A stretch of DNA of 60,733 bases from Isoptericola cucumis (GTDB lineage Bacteria > Actinomycetota > Actinomycetes > Actinomycetales > Cellulomonadaceae), in contig NZ_BMDG01000019.1 in the NCBI RefSeq assembly GCF_014635665.1, forward strand, positions 1-60,733, in the 5' to 3' direction. Every line of letters begins with the position of its first letter. The stretch's first letter is position 1. The notes beneath the pieces are model-generated. The model ran no database searches. It saw only the letters and a list, made by a program, of their open reading frames with translations, and had not been told where the DNA came from. Made by a program: the position numbers and the translations under genes. Below are positions 23,572 through 32,805 of this stretch, piece by piece.

Positions 23572-25038
23572 TCATGCGACGGCGCTCACCCGCCAGCCGC
23601 CCTCGGTCCAGGTGAGGTCCAGCGTGGCGCTGCGCACGCCGGACGCCGCCACCTGCGTGGTCGCGCCGTCGGCCGCCTGCTGGACGTGCGCGCCGATCGT
23701 GTAGTCGACCTCCACCCGGGCCGTGCGCTCCGTCCGGTCGCGGGTGCGTGTCGCGTGCACCTCGACGTGCGCGCCCTCCACCTGGGTCCCCGCCGCCTCG
23801 ACCTGGGACAGCAGCCGGGAGTCGGCGGCGTGGGCGGCGGAACCCGCCAGGTCGATCTCGTCGGCGGAGCCGGGCCCGCCCGCGAGCAGGGCGACCCGCG
23901 CCCGGGTGAGGGCTGCCGCAGCAGCCGCGGGCTCCGCCCGGTCCCGCACCGGGTCGGCGTGCACCGCCTCGGCCGCCCCTTCGCGCGCGGCGCCGCCGGA
24001 GGCGCCCGCCGGCGTGGTCGCCGTGGCGACCGCCGGGGCGTCGGGCTGGCGCACCTCGAGCGCCACGACCACGATCCCTGCCACGACGACGCCCACCCCG
24101 ACCGCGGCCGCCACCCCGGAGAGCCGGCGGCGTGTCCCGGACGCGTCCCGCCGTGCCGCCCGGGCGCCACGCGTGCTCCCGCCCGTCCGCCCGTCCCCGG
24201 CCGCCGGTCGGCGGTGCGACGCGGCGCGGGCCCGCACAGCCGTCTCGCCCGTCGCCCCCGGCCGGCGCACGGCACGTCGCGCCACCGGCTCCGTGGACCG
24301 GTCCCACGACGCGTCGTGGGACCGGTGCGCCGGGTCGCGCACGGAGACGCCGAGGGCGGCCGCCGCCAGGCGGGCACGCTCCGGCAGGAGGACCGGCTCG
24401 TGCGCGCAGGCGTCGGCCGCCTGCGCCGCGAGGGTCCCGGCCTCCGGGCGGACGCGCGGGTCGGGGGCCAGCGCGGGAGCCAGCACCGCCTGCAGCGCGA
24501 CGGTCTCGTCGTCGGCCGATCCCGGCCCGCCCGGCCGGCCGCCCGGCCGGGCGGCCGGCTGGGCGCCCCCGAGCTCGGCGACCAGCGCGGCGAGCGTGTG
24601 CACGTCATGCGCCGCGGCGTCGACACCCGCCGGCCCGGGTCCGCTCGGCGCCCCGTCGCGCTCGAGCTGGAGGGCGGGGCGCAGCATGGCCGTGCCGTCG
24701 CCGTCCAGGACGACGTCCCCCGCGCCGACCCCGCCCTGCTCCAGACCGGCGCTGTGCAGCGCGGCGAGGCCCTGGGCGACGCAGACGAGCAGCCCGGACG
24801 CCTCGGTGGCCGTCAGCCGCCCGCGCACGGCGAGCACCGCGGGCAGGTCGGCGGCGGCGCCCGGCCCTCGGCGCACGACGAGGACGCCGTCGTCACGCGG
24901 CTCGGCGCCCACGACGGGCTCGACGCGCGGGTGGTCCAGCGCGGCCAGCTCCCGCACGCGGCGCAGCAGGGCGTCGCGCGCGGCGGCGTCGGCGGGGATC
25001 GGGATCAGGTCCTCGTGCGGCACGGCACCATCGAACAC
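23572..25038 (-). CDS. membrane-anchored pseudokinase-like protein
   Basis: The product is about 488 aa. Residues 25-125 follow the protein-kinase scaffold (LDHPRVEPVVG, GRLTATEASGLLVCVAQGLAALHSAGL), but the catalytic HRD/HGD triad reads QGGVGAGDVVLD, no glycine-rich loop or VAIK lysine is seen, and no DFG follows, so it should not phosphorylate. A Arg/Ala-rich linker, a single membrane helix (about 320-342) and an extracytoplasmic 130-residue part (ends WTEGGWRVSAVA) complete it. The GTG at 25038 has no ribosome site; GTG 25023 is possible. Neighbours give no partner. A ligand-binding or scaffolding role is a guess. Confidence 0.7.
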   Translation of the reverse strand: MFDGAVPHEDLIPIPADAAARDALLRRVRELAALDHPRVEPVVGAEPRDDGVLVVRRGPGAAADLPAVLAVRGRLTATEASGLLVCVAQGLAALHSAGLEQGGVGAGDVVLDGDGTAMLRPALQLERDGAPSGPGPAGVDAAAHDVHTLAALVAELGGAQPAARPGGRPGGPGSADDETVALQAVLAPALAPDPRVRPEAGTLAAQAADACAHEPVLLPERARLAAAALGVSVRDPAHRSHDASWDRSTEPVARRAVRRPGATGETAVRARAASHRRPAAGDGRTGGSTRGARAARRDASGTRRRLSGVAAAVGVGVVVAGIVVVALEVRQPDAPAVATATTPAGASGGAAREGAAEAVHADPVRDRAEPAAAAAALTRARVALLAGGPGSADEIDLAGSAAHAADSRLLSQVEAAGTQVEGAHVEVHATRTRDRTERTARVEVDYTIGAHVQQAADGATTQVAASGVRSATLDLTWTEGGWRVSAVA

Positions 25039-25121
25039 CGTCGGGCGGCGACCCCGCGGCCGTCGTCCACAGGCCCCGACCGACGACCCGCCGACGCCCG
25101 CCCAGCACCGTCGAGAACGGG

Positions 25122-26225
25122 TCAGACGTCCACGCGGCGGCCCTCGCGCGCGGACACCCGCGCGGCGTCGAGCACCTCGGCGGTGCGCACGGCGTCCGCA
25201 GGGTCCACGGGCGGCGGTGCGTCGCCGCCGAGCCACGGACCCAGCGCACGGTAGAAGTCGGCGTGCCCGCCAGGCGCAGCGGGCACGGCGCTGCGGTCAC
25301 GCCCGCGGGTGAACCAGCCGAGGGTGCCGGCGGGCGCGTCGTCGTCGAACACCTCGAAGGGCGAGCCGTCCTGCTCGAACGTCGTCACGACGTACGCCCC
25401 CGCCGACCCGAGCACACGGGTGCGCGGGCCGGGGGCGCCGACGACCGAACCGGCCCACAGCCGGGACACCACGGGCCGCGGGCTCGCCGCGAGCCCGCCG
25501 CCGGCCTCGTGCTGCAGCACCAGGAAGACGTCGTCCTCCGTCGGCGTGGTGAGGGCGCGCAGCTGCGCCCACACGGACTCGACGCGCCCGAACAGCTGGG
25601 TGGCGGAGTCCACGAGGTGCGGCCCGAGGTCGAGCAGCAGCCCGCCCCCGGTCGGGTCGTTCTCCTTCCAGCGCTGCCGCGGCACCGGCCGCCAGCGCTC
25701 CCACCGGCGCTCGAAGGTGTGCACGTCCCCCAGCTCCCCGCGCTCGAGCAGCCCGGCCAGCGTGAGCTGCTCGGGGTCCCACCGCCGGTTCTGGAACACG
25801 GTGAACGGCGTGGCGGTCGCCCGGGCCTCCTCGACCACGGCGCGGGCCTGGTGCCCGTCGAGCCCGATCGGCTTGTCGAGCACGAACGGCACCCCCGCGC
25901 GGGCCAGCTGGGCCGCCTGCTGGGCGTGCAGCGCGGTCGGGCTCGCCACGACGACGAGGTCGTAGGTCGACCGCGCCGCCAGCAACGAGTCCAGGTCCGC
26001 GTGCAGCCGCGCCCCCGGCCAGTCGCCGGCCGCCTGGTTGCGGCGGCCCGGGTCGCGGGTCACGACGGCCGTCACCGACAGGCCGGCCTCCGCCGCGAGC
26101 CGGGCGTGGATCTCCCGGCCCGCTCCCCCGTAGCCGACGATCGCCAGGCGCGGCGGCGCTCCCCTGCTGCCGGCCGCGTCGTCGGTCGAACCGTCCGTCG
26201 TCGTCACATCGGACTGATCAGTCAT
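25122..26225 (-). CDS. Gfo/Idh/MocA family oxidoreductase
   Basis: This 367-aa NAD(P)-dependent protein has a Rossmann start LAIVGYGGAGREIHARLA (about 28-45), VVVASPTALHA, the conserved DKPIGLDG with the catalytic-site Lys, and the C-terminal half beginning TVFQNRRWDPE with GGGLLLDLGPHLVD. The Glu-Lys-Pro of the classical motif is Asp-Lys-Pro here. The start at ATG 26225 (MTDQSDV) lacks a ribosome site; an in-frame ATG at 26234 is the alternative. Substrate unknown. Confidence 0.85.
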   Translation of the reverse strand: MTDQSDVTTTDGSTDDAAGSRGAPPRLAIVGYGGAGREIHARLAAEAGLSVTAVVTRDPGRRNQAAGDWPGARLHADLDSLLAARSTYDLVVVASPTALHAQQAAQLARAGVPFVLDKPIGLDGHQARAVVEEARATATPFTVFQNRRWDPEQLTLAGLLERGELGDVHTFERRWERWRPVPRQRWKENDPTGGGLLLDLGPHLVDSATQLFGRVESVWAQLRALTTPTEDDVFLVLQHEAGGGLAASPRPVVSRLWAGSVVGAPGPRTRVLGSAGAYVVTTFEQDGSPFEVFDDDAPAGTLGWFTRGRDRSAVPAAPGGHADFYRALGPWLGGDAPPPVDPADAVRTAEVLDAARVSAREGRRVDV

Positions 26226-26368
26226 GGCGTCCATGGTGCACGACGCGCGGCGCGGCGCGGCGGGAGCGCGCCGGGACGTGTCCGGCACGCCGCCGGGAAC
26301 GCCCGCCCGGCGGCCACCGGCCGGGAGACCACCTGACCGTCCGACAGGAAAAAGGTATGGCCAGGCAA

Positions 26369-26374
26369 TAGCGT
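26369..26374 (+). promoter_or_regulatory. candidate -10 box of the M14 peptidase
   Basis: TAGCGT predicts a start near 26381 and a 44-nt leader carrying AAAGGAG. A matching -35 is not evident. Confidence 0.35.
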
Positions 26375-26424
26375 GGCGCCGTCCTCACCGCAGAGGGCGG
26401 CGAGGCATGTGAAAGGAGCAGCAC

Positions 26425-29088
26425 ATGCGTGACAGACGCTCCACCGCCGTGACAGCGATGTCGGCGGCCGTGGTCGCCACGGCGCTGGTCGCCACGGCGC
26501 CGGGATCCTCCCCCGCCACGGCGGAGGGACCCGCGACCACCCTGCCGGCCGCATCGGCCGACATCCCCACCCCCGAGGAGCACTTCGGGTTCGAGATGGG
26601 CGCCGAGGGAAAGCTCGCCGCCTACCCGGACGTGCTCGACTACATGCGCTCGATCGCGGACAGCTCGGACCGCGTCGACTACGAGACCGTCGGCGAGACG
26701 ACCGAGGGCAACGAGTACGCCACCGTCTTCATCAGTGCCCCGGAGAACCTGGAGCGCCTCGACGAGATCGTGGAGCTCAACAAGCGCCTCTCCGACCCCC
26801 GCTCGACGACGCCCGACGAGGCTCGCGCACTGGCGCGCGAGAGCGTGCCGATCTACCACCTGGAGGCCACCGTGCACTCCACGGAGGTCGGCAACGGGCA
26901 GGCGATCAACGACATCGTGCACCGCCTCGCGACGGAGACCTCGGACTTCACCGAGAACGTGCTGACGAACTCGGTGATCATGCTGGTCCCGTCGCAGAAC
27001 CCGGACGGCCAGGTCAAGGTCGTCGACCACTTCGACCGCACCGCGGGGACCGACCTGGCGCGCGTCTACCCCGACCTGTACCAGAAGTACACGGGGCACG
27101 ACGACAACCGCGACTGGACGATGTTCACGCAGGTCGAGGCGCGGTACCGGCTCGGGCTCACCAACGAGTACCGGCCGGTGATGACGCACATCATGCACCA
27201 GCAGGGCAGCACCGGTGAGCGCATCTTCGTGCCGCCGTACGGCGGCGTCACCAGCCCGAACGTGCCGGCGAACTCGAACGCGTCGGCCTCCGCCGTCGGC
27301 CAGCACGCCATGCGCGGGCTGACCGCCGAGGGCAAGACCGGGGTCGGCACGGACGACTACCACATCTACTGGACCCTCGAGCAGCCCGTCGGCTTCTTCC
27401 CGTTCACGGGGACCGGCGTGTACCTCACCGAGATCGCGTCGGTGGTCGACCTCGCGTACCCGCAGCGTTCCGGCGACGGGAGCCCGCTCGGCCCGCAGAC
27501 GCCCACGCAGGACCTCATCCAGCCGTACGACAAGGACACGTGGACGCTGCGCGACATCGTCGAGTACGCCGAGACCGCCACGTACGCGGGCATGGAGTAC
27601 GTGGCCGACAACGGCACGGAGCTGCTGTACGACAACCTGTACGCCGCCCCGCACGAGTTCACCGAGAACGGTGTGGCCTCCGGCGTCGAGGCGTACGTGG
27701 TGGACGCCGAGCAGCGCGACCCGTACGCGACGTACGAGATGCTCGAGCGGCTCGAGTGGACCGGCGTCGAGATCGACCGGGCGACGGCGCCCTTCACGGC
27801 CGGGGGCGAGCAGTACCCCGCCGGGTCGTGGGTGGTGGCGACCCACCAGCCGCGGGGCAACTGGGTCGACCAGCTGCTCGGCACCGACGAGTACCCGACC
27901 GACGACCTGCCGTACGCCGAGGCGACGACGAGCCTGCCGCTGCAGCTCGGCGTGGACGTCGCCGCGGTCGACGAGCCGGTCGCCGCGGAGCTCGAGCGCG
28001 TGGAGCAGGTCGAGGTGCCCGACGTCGAGATGCCGGCCGCGCCGGGCTCGTCGGGCGCGTACCTCGTGCGGCCGGAGTCGTACGGCACGATCCCGATGGT
28101 CGCCGCCCTGCAGAAGGCCAACATCGCCACGTTCCGGGCGGGCGCGGAGTTCACGGCCGACGGGACCGCGTACCCGGCGGGGACGTACGTCGTGCCCGCC
28201 ACGCCCCAGGCCCGCCGGGTGCTCGCCACGTCGAGCGCCGACGTCGGCGTGCCCGTGGCGGCGACGCCCGAGGCCCCGGAGGTCGACGGGATCCAGCTCA
28301 AGCCGCGCACCCGTGTCGGCCTGCTGCGCGGGGCGAACAACATGCCGGGTGGCTGGGACATGTACGTCATGGACCAGTACAAGGTGAACTACGAGGTGGT
28401 CGGGGCGCAGGACTTCACGAGCGGCAGGCTCGGCGACGTCTACGACACGATCGTGCTGCCGAAGGGCATCTCGAAGGAGGACATCGTCGAGGGTCTCGAC
28501 CCGGCGAAGTACGACGAGGAGTTCGCCTGGGCGTACGGCGTCGGCGCCGACGGCTGGCGCAAGCTGCGCCAGTTCGTGCGCCAGGGCGGCACGCTGCTGG
28601 CGATCGGCGACTCCGTCGAGACGGCCCAGGACCTCCTGAAGCTGCCCATCGAGCCGGCCCTGCCGGAGGACGACGAGGAGTTCGCAACGGGCGGCAGCCT
28701 GCTCAACCACCAGTTCGACACCTCGGACATGGTGGCCTGGGGCATGCCGGAGGAGTGGCCCGTGTGGCTGTACGACACGCAGGCCTGGACCCCGACCGGG
28801 CCGGACGCCGACGTCGTGTCGAGCTACCCGGACGACGACGTGCTCGCCAGCGGCTACCTGCGCGGTGAGGAGCACGTCGCCGGCACCGCCAACGTGGTGT
28901 CGTTCGACGTGGGCAAGGGCAAGGTCGTCACGTACGGCAGCGAGGTGACCTTCCGGTCCCTGCCGCGGTCGTCGTTCAACCTGCTCTACAACGCCGTCTA
29001 CGGCGGGCCGGCGGCCGAGGTGAGCTCCACGCAGCTCGCCGGGCTGCAGCCGCAGTTCACGGCGGACGGTCGCCTGCGTCAGCGGTGA
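26425..29088 (+). CDS. secreted M14 family zinc carboxypeptidase with GATase-like tail
   Basis: This 887-aa exported protein has a signal peptide (hydrophobic residues about 9-27, cleavage near PATAEG). The M14 domain (about 40-420) has zinc ligands in ATVHSTEVGNGQ (His151, Glu154) and a third His in MTHIMHQQG, with the NPDGQ motif. A long C-terminal part (about 560-887) begins RVGLLRGANNMPGGWDMYVMD and runs to VRQGGTLLAIGDS, a class I glutamine amidotransferase-like fold often appended to these peptidases. AAAGGAG lies 7 bases before the ATG. It should degrade peptides outside the cell. The last 10 bases overlap the convergent MMPL gene. Confidence 0.85.
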   Translation: MRDRRSTAVTAMSAAVVATALVATAPGSSPATAEGPATTLPAASADIPTPEEHFGFEMGAEGKLAAYPDVLDYMRSIADSSDRVDYETVGETTEGNEYATVFISAPENLERLDEIVELNKRLSDPRSTTPDEARALARESVPIYHLEATVHSTEVGNGQAINDIVHRLATETSDFTENVLTNSVIMLVPSQNPDGQVKVVDHFDRTAGTDLARVYPDLYQKYTGHDDNRDWTMFTQVEARYRLGLTNEYRPVMTHIMHQQGSTGERIFVPPYGGVTSPNVPANSNASASAVGQHAMRGLTAEGKTGVGTDDYHIYWTLEQPVGFFPFTGTGVYLTEIASVVDLAYPQRSGDGSPLGPQTPTQDLIQPYDKDTWTLRDIVEYAETATYAGMEYVADNGTELLYDNLYAAPHEFTENGVASGVEAYVVDAEQRDPYATYEMLERLEWTGVEIDRATAPFTAGGEQYPAGSWVVATHQPRGNWVDQLLGTDEYPTDDLPYAEATTSLPLQLGVDVAAVDEPVAAELERVEQVEVPDVEMPAAPGSSGAYLVRPESYGTIPMVAALQKANIATFRAGAEFTADGTAYPAGTYVVPATPQARRVLATSSADVGVPVAATPEAPEVDGIQLKPRTRVGLLRGANNMPGGWDMYVMDQYKVNYEVVGAQDFTSGRLGDVYDTIVLPKGISKEDIVEGLDPAKYDEEFAWAYGVGADGWRKLRQFVRQGGTLLAIGDSVETAQDLLKLPIEPALPEDDEEFATGGSLLNHQFDTSDMVAWGMPEEWPVWLYDTQAWTPTGPDADVVSSYPDDDVLASGYLRGEEHVAGTANVVSFDVGKGKVVTYGSEVTFRSLPRSSFNLLYNAVYGGPAAEVSSTQLAGLQPQFTADGRLRQR

Positions 29089-29109
29089 GACCCGCTCAGC
29101 GGTGAGACC
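29079..29109. repeat. 14-bp direct repeat across two convergent stop codons
   Basis: TCAGCGGTGAGACC occurs at 29079-29092 and 29096-29109. The first copy holds both the M14 stop (TGA 29086-29088) and, on the other strand, the MMPL stop (29079-29081). Confidence 0.6.
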
Positions 29110-31436
29110 GGGCCGGCGGTGCGTCCCTCCGGGGGCGCGCCGCCGGCCTTCGCCAGCCGCGACGGCCACCAGGTGCGGTCGCCGACGTCGTGCACGAGCG
29201 CCGGGACGAGCAGGCTGCGCACGACGAGCGTGTCGACCAGCACCCCGAACGCCACGATGAACGCGAGCTGGGCCAGGAAGAGCAGCGGGATGACGCCGAG
29301 CGCGGCGAACGTGGCGGCGAGCACCACGCCGGCCGACGTGATGACCGAGCCCGTGACGGCCAGGCCCCGCAGGACACCGCGGCGCGTGCCGACCGCCAGG
29401 CTCTCCTCACGCACACGTGTCATGAGGAAGATCGAGTAGTCGACGCCCAGCGCGACGAGGAAGCAGAACGCGTACAGCGGTACCGCGGGGTCCGCGCCCG
29501 GGAAGTCCAGGACGTGGTTGAACACCAGCGCGGCGACGCCGAGCGCGAAGCCGAACGACAGCACGTTCGCCGCCATGAGCAGCACGGCCGCCAGCACGGA
29601 GCGCAGCAGCAGCATGAGGATCGCCAGGATCACGACCAGCACGACGGGCACGATGGTGCGCAGGTCGCGCTCCCCCGCGAGCTGGGTGTCGAGCCGCTCG
29701 GCGGCCGCGCCGCCGACCAGGGCGTCGGGGCTCACGTCGTGCACCGCGGTGCGCACGTCGGCGACGGTCTCCACGGCCTCCTGGCTGTCGGACGGGGCCG
29801 CGGTCGTCACGTCCACGCGCACCTGCCCGTCGACGACGAGCACCTCGCCGCGGGCGGGCTGTCCGGGGGCGGCGGCGGGCTGGTCGGTGACGACGGTCGC
29901 GGCGGTGACGCCGGCGGTCCCCTCGGCGGCCTCGACGACGTCGTCGACGGCCGCCTCCGGCGCGACGACGACCACCGGCTGCGCGGAGACGCCCTCGAAG
30001 TGGCTGGTGAGCGCCTCCTCGCCGTCGACCGAGTCGACCTGGGTGAGGAACACGTCCGAGTCGCCGGTGCCCTCCGCGTCCAGGGTCGGGACGAAGGCCG
30101 CGCCGCCCGCGAGGACGACCGCCGTGGCGATCCAGACCACGCGGTCGTGACGGCCGACGAAGCCCGCGACCCGGGACCAGACGCCGTGGCCCGCGACGTC
30201 CACGTGCGTGTCGTCGGGGGCCGGGGTCGCCGGCGTGCCCTCGCCGGGCACGGGGTCGGCGGGCGCCGGGACCTCGGGCGCGTCGGAGTGCCGGCCCAGC
30301 GCGTGCGGCACCTTGGGCCAGAACACCCATCGCGCCCGCCGGCCGCCGACGAGCAGCAGCGCGGGCAGGAGGGTCAGGGCGGACAGGAACGCCGCGACGA
30401 TGCCGATGGCGGCGACCGGCCCGAGGCTGCGGTTGGACGACAGGTCCGACAGCAGCAGGCAGAGCAGCCCCACGATCACCGTGCCCGCGCTGGCGGCGAT
30501 CGGCTCGATCGAGGCGCGCACGGCGCGGCGCATCGCGGTGTACGGGGAGACCGTCGCGCGCAGCTCCTCCCGGTAGCGGGCGACGAGCAGGAGGGCGTAG
30601 TCCACGGACGCCCCGACCACGAGGATCGACAGGATCCCCTGCGACTGCCCGTTGAGCGTGAGGACGTCACCGGCGGCCAGGTGGTAGACCGCGAGCCCGG
30701 CCAGGCAGAGCGCGAGCACCGCCGTGAAGATCACGACGAACGGCAGGACGGGCGAGCGGTAGACCAGCGCGAGGATGACGAAGACGGCGCCGAGCGCGAC
30801 GAGCAGCAGGACCGTGTCGATCGCCCCGAAGGCGCTCACGAGGTCGGCCACGAAGCCGGCGGGCCCGGTGACCCACGTGTCGAGCCCGGTGCCGGCCAGC
30901 CCGCCGTCCGCCGCGTCGGCGGCGGCGAGGGCGCGCAGCGCGCCGATCGCGAGCTCGGAGACGCTGGACTCCTCGGCGCCGACGTCCTCGGACGCCAGCG
31001 CGGCGTCGAGCGAGACGACCACGAGCGCCGCCTGCCCGTCCTCGGACGGCACGACGACGGGGTCCGCCACGCTCGCGTCACCGACGGTGCGGGGCTCGTC
31101 GCCCGAGGTGCCCTCGAGGGGTGCGTCGGCGATCGCGTCGGCGAAGGCCTGCACGTCGGCGAGCTGCTCGGGCGTCAGGGCGGACCCGTCGGCGGTCTCG
31201 CTCACGACCAGCGCGGGCAGGGTCTCGGAGTCGGTGAACTCGCGCCCGAGCTCGGCCGCCTGGGTCGACTCGGCGCTCTCGGGCAGGAACGCGGCGTCGT
31301 CGTTGGTCTGGACGCTGCTCAGGTTGCCCTGGGCCTGTCCGCCGACCGCGCCGATCGCCAACCACACCCCGATCGCTGCCAGAATGGCGAGACCTCGGAG
31401 AAAGCCGGACCGGCGATTACTAAGCATGCTGAGCAT
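29079..31436 (-). CDS. MMPL/RND-superfamily membrane transporter
   Basis: This 785-aa transporter has two copies of the MMPL unit: a helix, a large extracytoplasmic loop, then five or six helices. Motifs in the helices include VVGASVDYALLLVARYREEL (about residues 255-275) and the second-half VALGVDYSIFLMTRVREES, where Asp residues carry protons in the RND mechanism. Family members export lipids, drugs or siderophores. The divergent MarR-type gene is 19 bp away, so it is probably an efflux pump under MarR control. ATG 31436 has GAGG four bases upstream; ATG 31427 is an alternative, with a CAGAAT box 7 nt before it. Confidence 0.88.
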   Translation of the reverse strand: MLSMLSNRRSGFLRGLAILAAIGVWLAIGAVGGQAQGNLSSVQTNDDAAFLPESAESTQAAELGREFTDSETLPALVVSETADGSALTPEQLADVQAFADAIADAPLEGTSGDEPRTVGDASVADPVVVPSEDGQAALVVVSLDAALASEDVGAEESSVSELAIGALRALAAADAADGGLAGTGLDTWVTGPAGFVADLVSAFGAIDTVLLLVALGAVFVILALVYRSPVLPFVVIFTAVLALCLAGLAVYHLAAGDVLTLNGQSQGILSILVVGASVDYALLLVARYREELRATVSPYTAMRRAVRASIEPIAASAGTVIVGLLCLLLSDLSSNRSLGPVAAIGIVAAFLSALTLLPALLLVGGRRARWVFWPKVPHALGRHSDAPEVPAPADPVPGEGTPATPAPDDTHVDVAGHGVWSRVAGFVGRHDRVVWIATAVVLAGGAAFVPTLDAEGTGDSDVFLTQVDSVDGEEALTSHFEGVSAQPVVVVAPEAAVDDVVEAAEGTAGVTAATVVTDQPAAAPGQPARGEVLVVDGQVRVDVTTAAPSDSQEAVETVADVRTAVHDVSPDALVGGAAAERLDTQLAGERDLRTIVPVVLVVILAILMLLLRSVLAAVLLMAANVLSFGFALGVAALVFNHVLDFPGADPAVPLYAFCFLVALGVDYSIFLMTRVREESLAVGTRRGVLRGLAVTGSVITSAGVVLAATFAALGVIPLLFLAQLAFIVAFGVLVDTLVVRSLLVPALVHDVGDRTWWPSRLAKAGGAPPEGRTAGPVSPLSGSHR
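29111..29148 (+). terminator. candidate terminator of the M14 gene
   Basis: A 13-bp stem with one G-U pair (29111-29123 with 29136-29148) lies 22 bases after the stop, inside the 3' end of the MMPL gene. Confidence 0.4.
31423..31436. promoter_or_regulatory. candidate MarR operator
   Basis: Two overlapping palindromes, AGCATGCT (31423-31430) and ATGCTGAGCAT (31426-31436), lie at the start of the MMPL gene and 20 bp before the MarR start. Confidence 0.45.
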
Positions 31437-31455
31437 TCTGCCTCGGAGGGAGGAG

Positions 31456-31989
31456 ATGGAGCAAGTGCCAGAGGACCACGTGCCGCGTTCCCCCGCATGG
31501 CGGGACGCCGCGGCCGCGAACCCGACCAGCGACGACCCGGCGCAGTGGGCGACCGGCCGGCTGCTGTTCACGGTGGTGCGCCGCATCGAGCACGACTGGA
31601 ACGCCCACCTCGCCGGCTGGGACCTCAACCACGCCGGCTTCCCGGTGCTCCTGCACCTCATGGCCGGGCCGCGCACGCAGCGCGAGCTCGCCGGGCTGAA
31701 CGGTGTCACCGAGCAGACGATGGGCCGGGTCGTCGCCCGCCTCGAGCGCGCGGGGCACGTCGTGCGCGCGGACGACCCGCGCGACCGCCGGCGACGCGCG
31801 GTGAGCATCACCGAGGCCGGCCGCGCGGCCGCGGCCGAGGCCGGCCGGGTGCAGCCCGCCGAGGACCTCACCACGCACGGGCTGACCGCCGCCCAGGTCG
31901 AGGAGCTGCGGGAGATGCTCGTCACACTGGTGCGGGCACAGCGGTCCGACGACGGCACGCACCCGGCACCGGACGCGGCGGAGGGCTAG
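31456..31989 (+). CDS. MarR-family transcriptional regulator
   Basis: This 177-aa winged-helix protein has a dimerisation N-terminus ([24 protein letters not shown]), [32 protein letters not shown], and the wing [20 protein letters not shown] 31456 has GGAGG five bases upstream. It is divergent from and adjacent to the MMPL transporter, the normal relation of MarR to the efflux gene it represses. Its TAG stop (31987-31989) is the first half of the lipB -10 box. Confidence 0.9.
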   Translation: MEQVPEDHVPRSPAWRDAAAANPTSDDPAQWATGRLLFTVVRRIEHDWNAHLAGWDLNHAGFPVLLHLMAGPRTQRELAGLNGVTEQTMGRVVARLERAGHVVRADDPRDRRRRAVSITEAGRAAAAEAGRVQPAEDLTTHGLTAAQVEELREMLVTLVRAQRSDDGTHPAPDAAEG

Positions 31990-31992
31990 CCT
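31987..31992 (+). promoter_or_regulatory. -10 box of lipB overlapping the MarR stop codon
   Basis: TAGCCT begins with the MarR TAG stop and lies 7 nt before GTG 32000, so lipB mRNA is probably leaderless. Confidence 0.55.
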
Positions 31993-31999
31993 GCACGAC

Positions 32000-32701
32000 G
32001 TGGACGTGATGACGCTGCCCGGACTGACCGACTACCACGAGGCGTGGGAGCTGCAGCGCCGCGTGCACGACCAGGTCGTGGCGGGCGAGAGCCCGGACAC
32101 CCTCATCGTCGTCGAGCACCCGGACGTCTACACCGCCGGGCGGCGCACCCGCCGCGACGAGCGGCCCGACGACGGCACCCCCGTGGTCGACGTCGACCGG
32201 GGCGGGAAGATCACCTGGCACGGTCCCGGCCAGCAGGTCGTCTACCCGATCGTGCGCCTCGCCGAGCCCGTCGACGTCGTGGCGTACGTGCGGGCCCTCG
32301 AGGAGGCCGTGATGCAGGTGTGCGCGGGGCTGGGCCTCGGCACCGTGCGCGTCGAGGGCCGCACCGGGGTGTGGCTCGCCGCCACGGACACGCTGCGCGA
32401 GCGCAAGGTCTGCGCGATCGGCGTGCGCACGGCGAAGCGCGTGACGATGCACGGCCTCGCCCTGAACTGCTGCCCCGACCTGAGCCGGTTCGAGAGCATC
32501 GTGCCGTGCGGCATCACCGACGCCGACGTCACGTCGCTCACGACCGAGACGGGCCGGACGGTCGCGCTCGGCGACGTCGCGGAGCCGCTGGTGGCCGCCC
32601 TGGCCACCCACCTCGAGCCGCTGCGCGCCACGGGGGGCGACGGGGTGCGGCACGTCCCCGCCCCGGCCGCCGAGCCTCAGGACGTGCCGCTGCCGGCATA
32701 G
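32000..32701 (+). CDS. lipB: octanoyl-ACP:protein N-octanoyltransferase LipB
   Basis: This 233-aa enzyme moves octanoate from ACP to the lipoyl domains of E2 proteins such as SucB. It has the signature [21 protein letters not shown], the KVCAIGVR segment with the catalytic Lys, and the acyl-thioester Cys in ESIVPCGI. The C-terminal 20 residues are a Pro/Ala tail. GTG 32000 lies 7 nt after TAGCCT and has no ribosome site. Confidence 0.95.
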   Translation: MDVMTLPGLTDYHEAWELQRRVHDQVVAGESPDTLIVVEHPDVYTAGRRTRRDERPDDGTPVVDVDRGGKITWHGPGQQVVYPIVRLAEPVDVVAYVRALEEAVMQVCAGLGLGTVRVEGRTGVWLAATDTLRERKVCAIGVRTAKRVTMHGLALNCCPDLSRFESIVPCGITDADVTSLTTETGRTVALGDVAEPLVAALATHLEPLRATGGDGVRHVPAPAAEPQDVPLPA

Positions 32702-32724
32702 CGCCCGCACCCCACGGGCCCCGG

Positions 32725-32730
32725 CTATCC
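32725..32730 (+). promoter_or_regulatory. candidate -10 box of the MFS gene
   Basis: TATCCT predicts a start near 32737 and a 69-nt leader with GAGG before ATG 32806. Confidence 0.4.
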
Positions 32731-32805
32731 TGGGGGTCCAGGGTTCGTTGCGCGCCGGAGATCGGGTGGGTCGGCGCGCGCCGAGGACGACCCCTGAGGC
32801 ACCGC

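Noticed and set aside
26218-29169. Long open frame opposite the M14 gene
   Set aside because: A 983-codon antisense frame is expected in very GC-rich DNA. Its product is Arg/Val/Gly/His-rich without any domain, while the plus frame has a signal peptide and zinc motifs.
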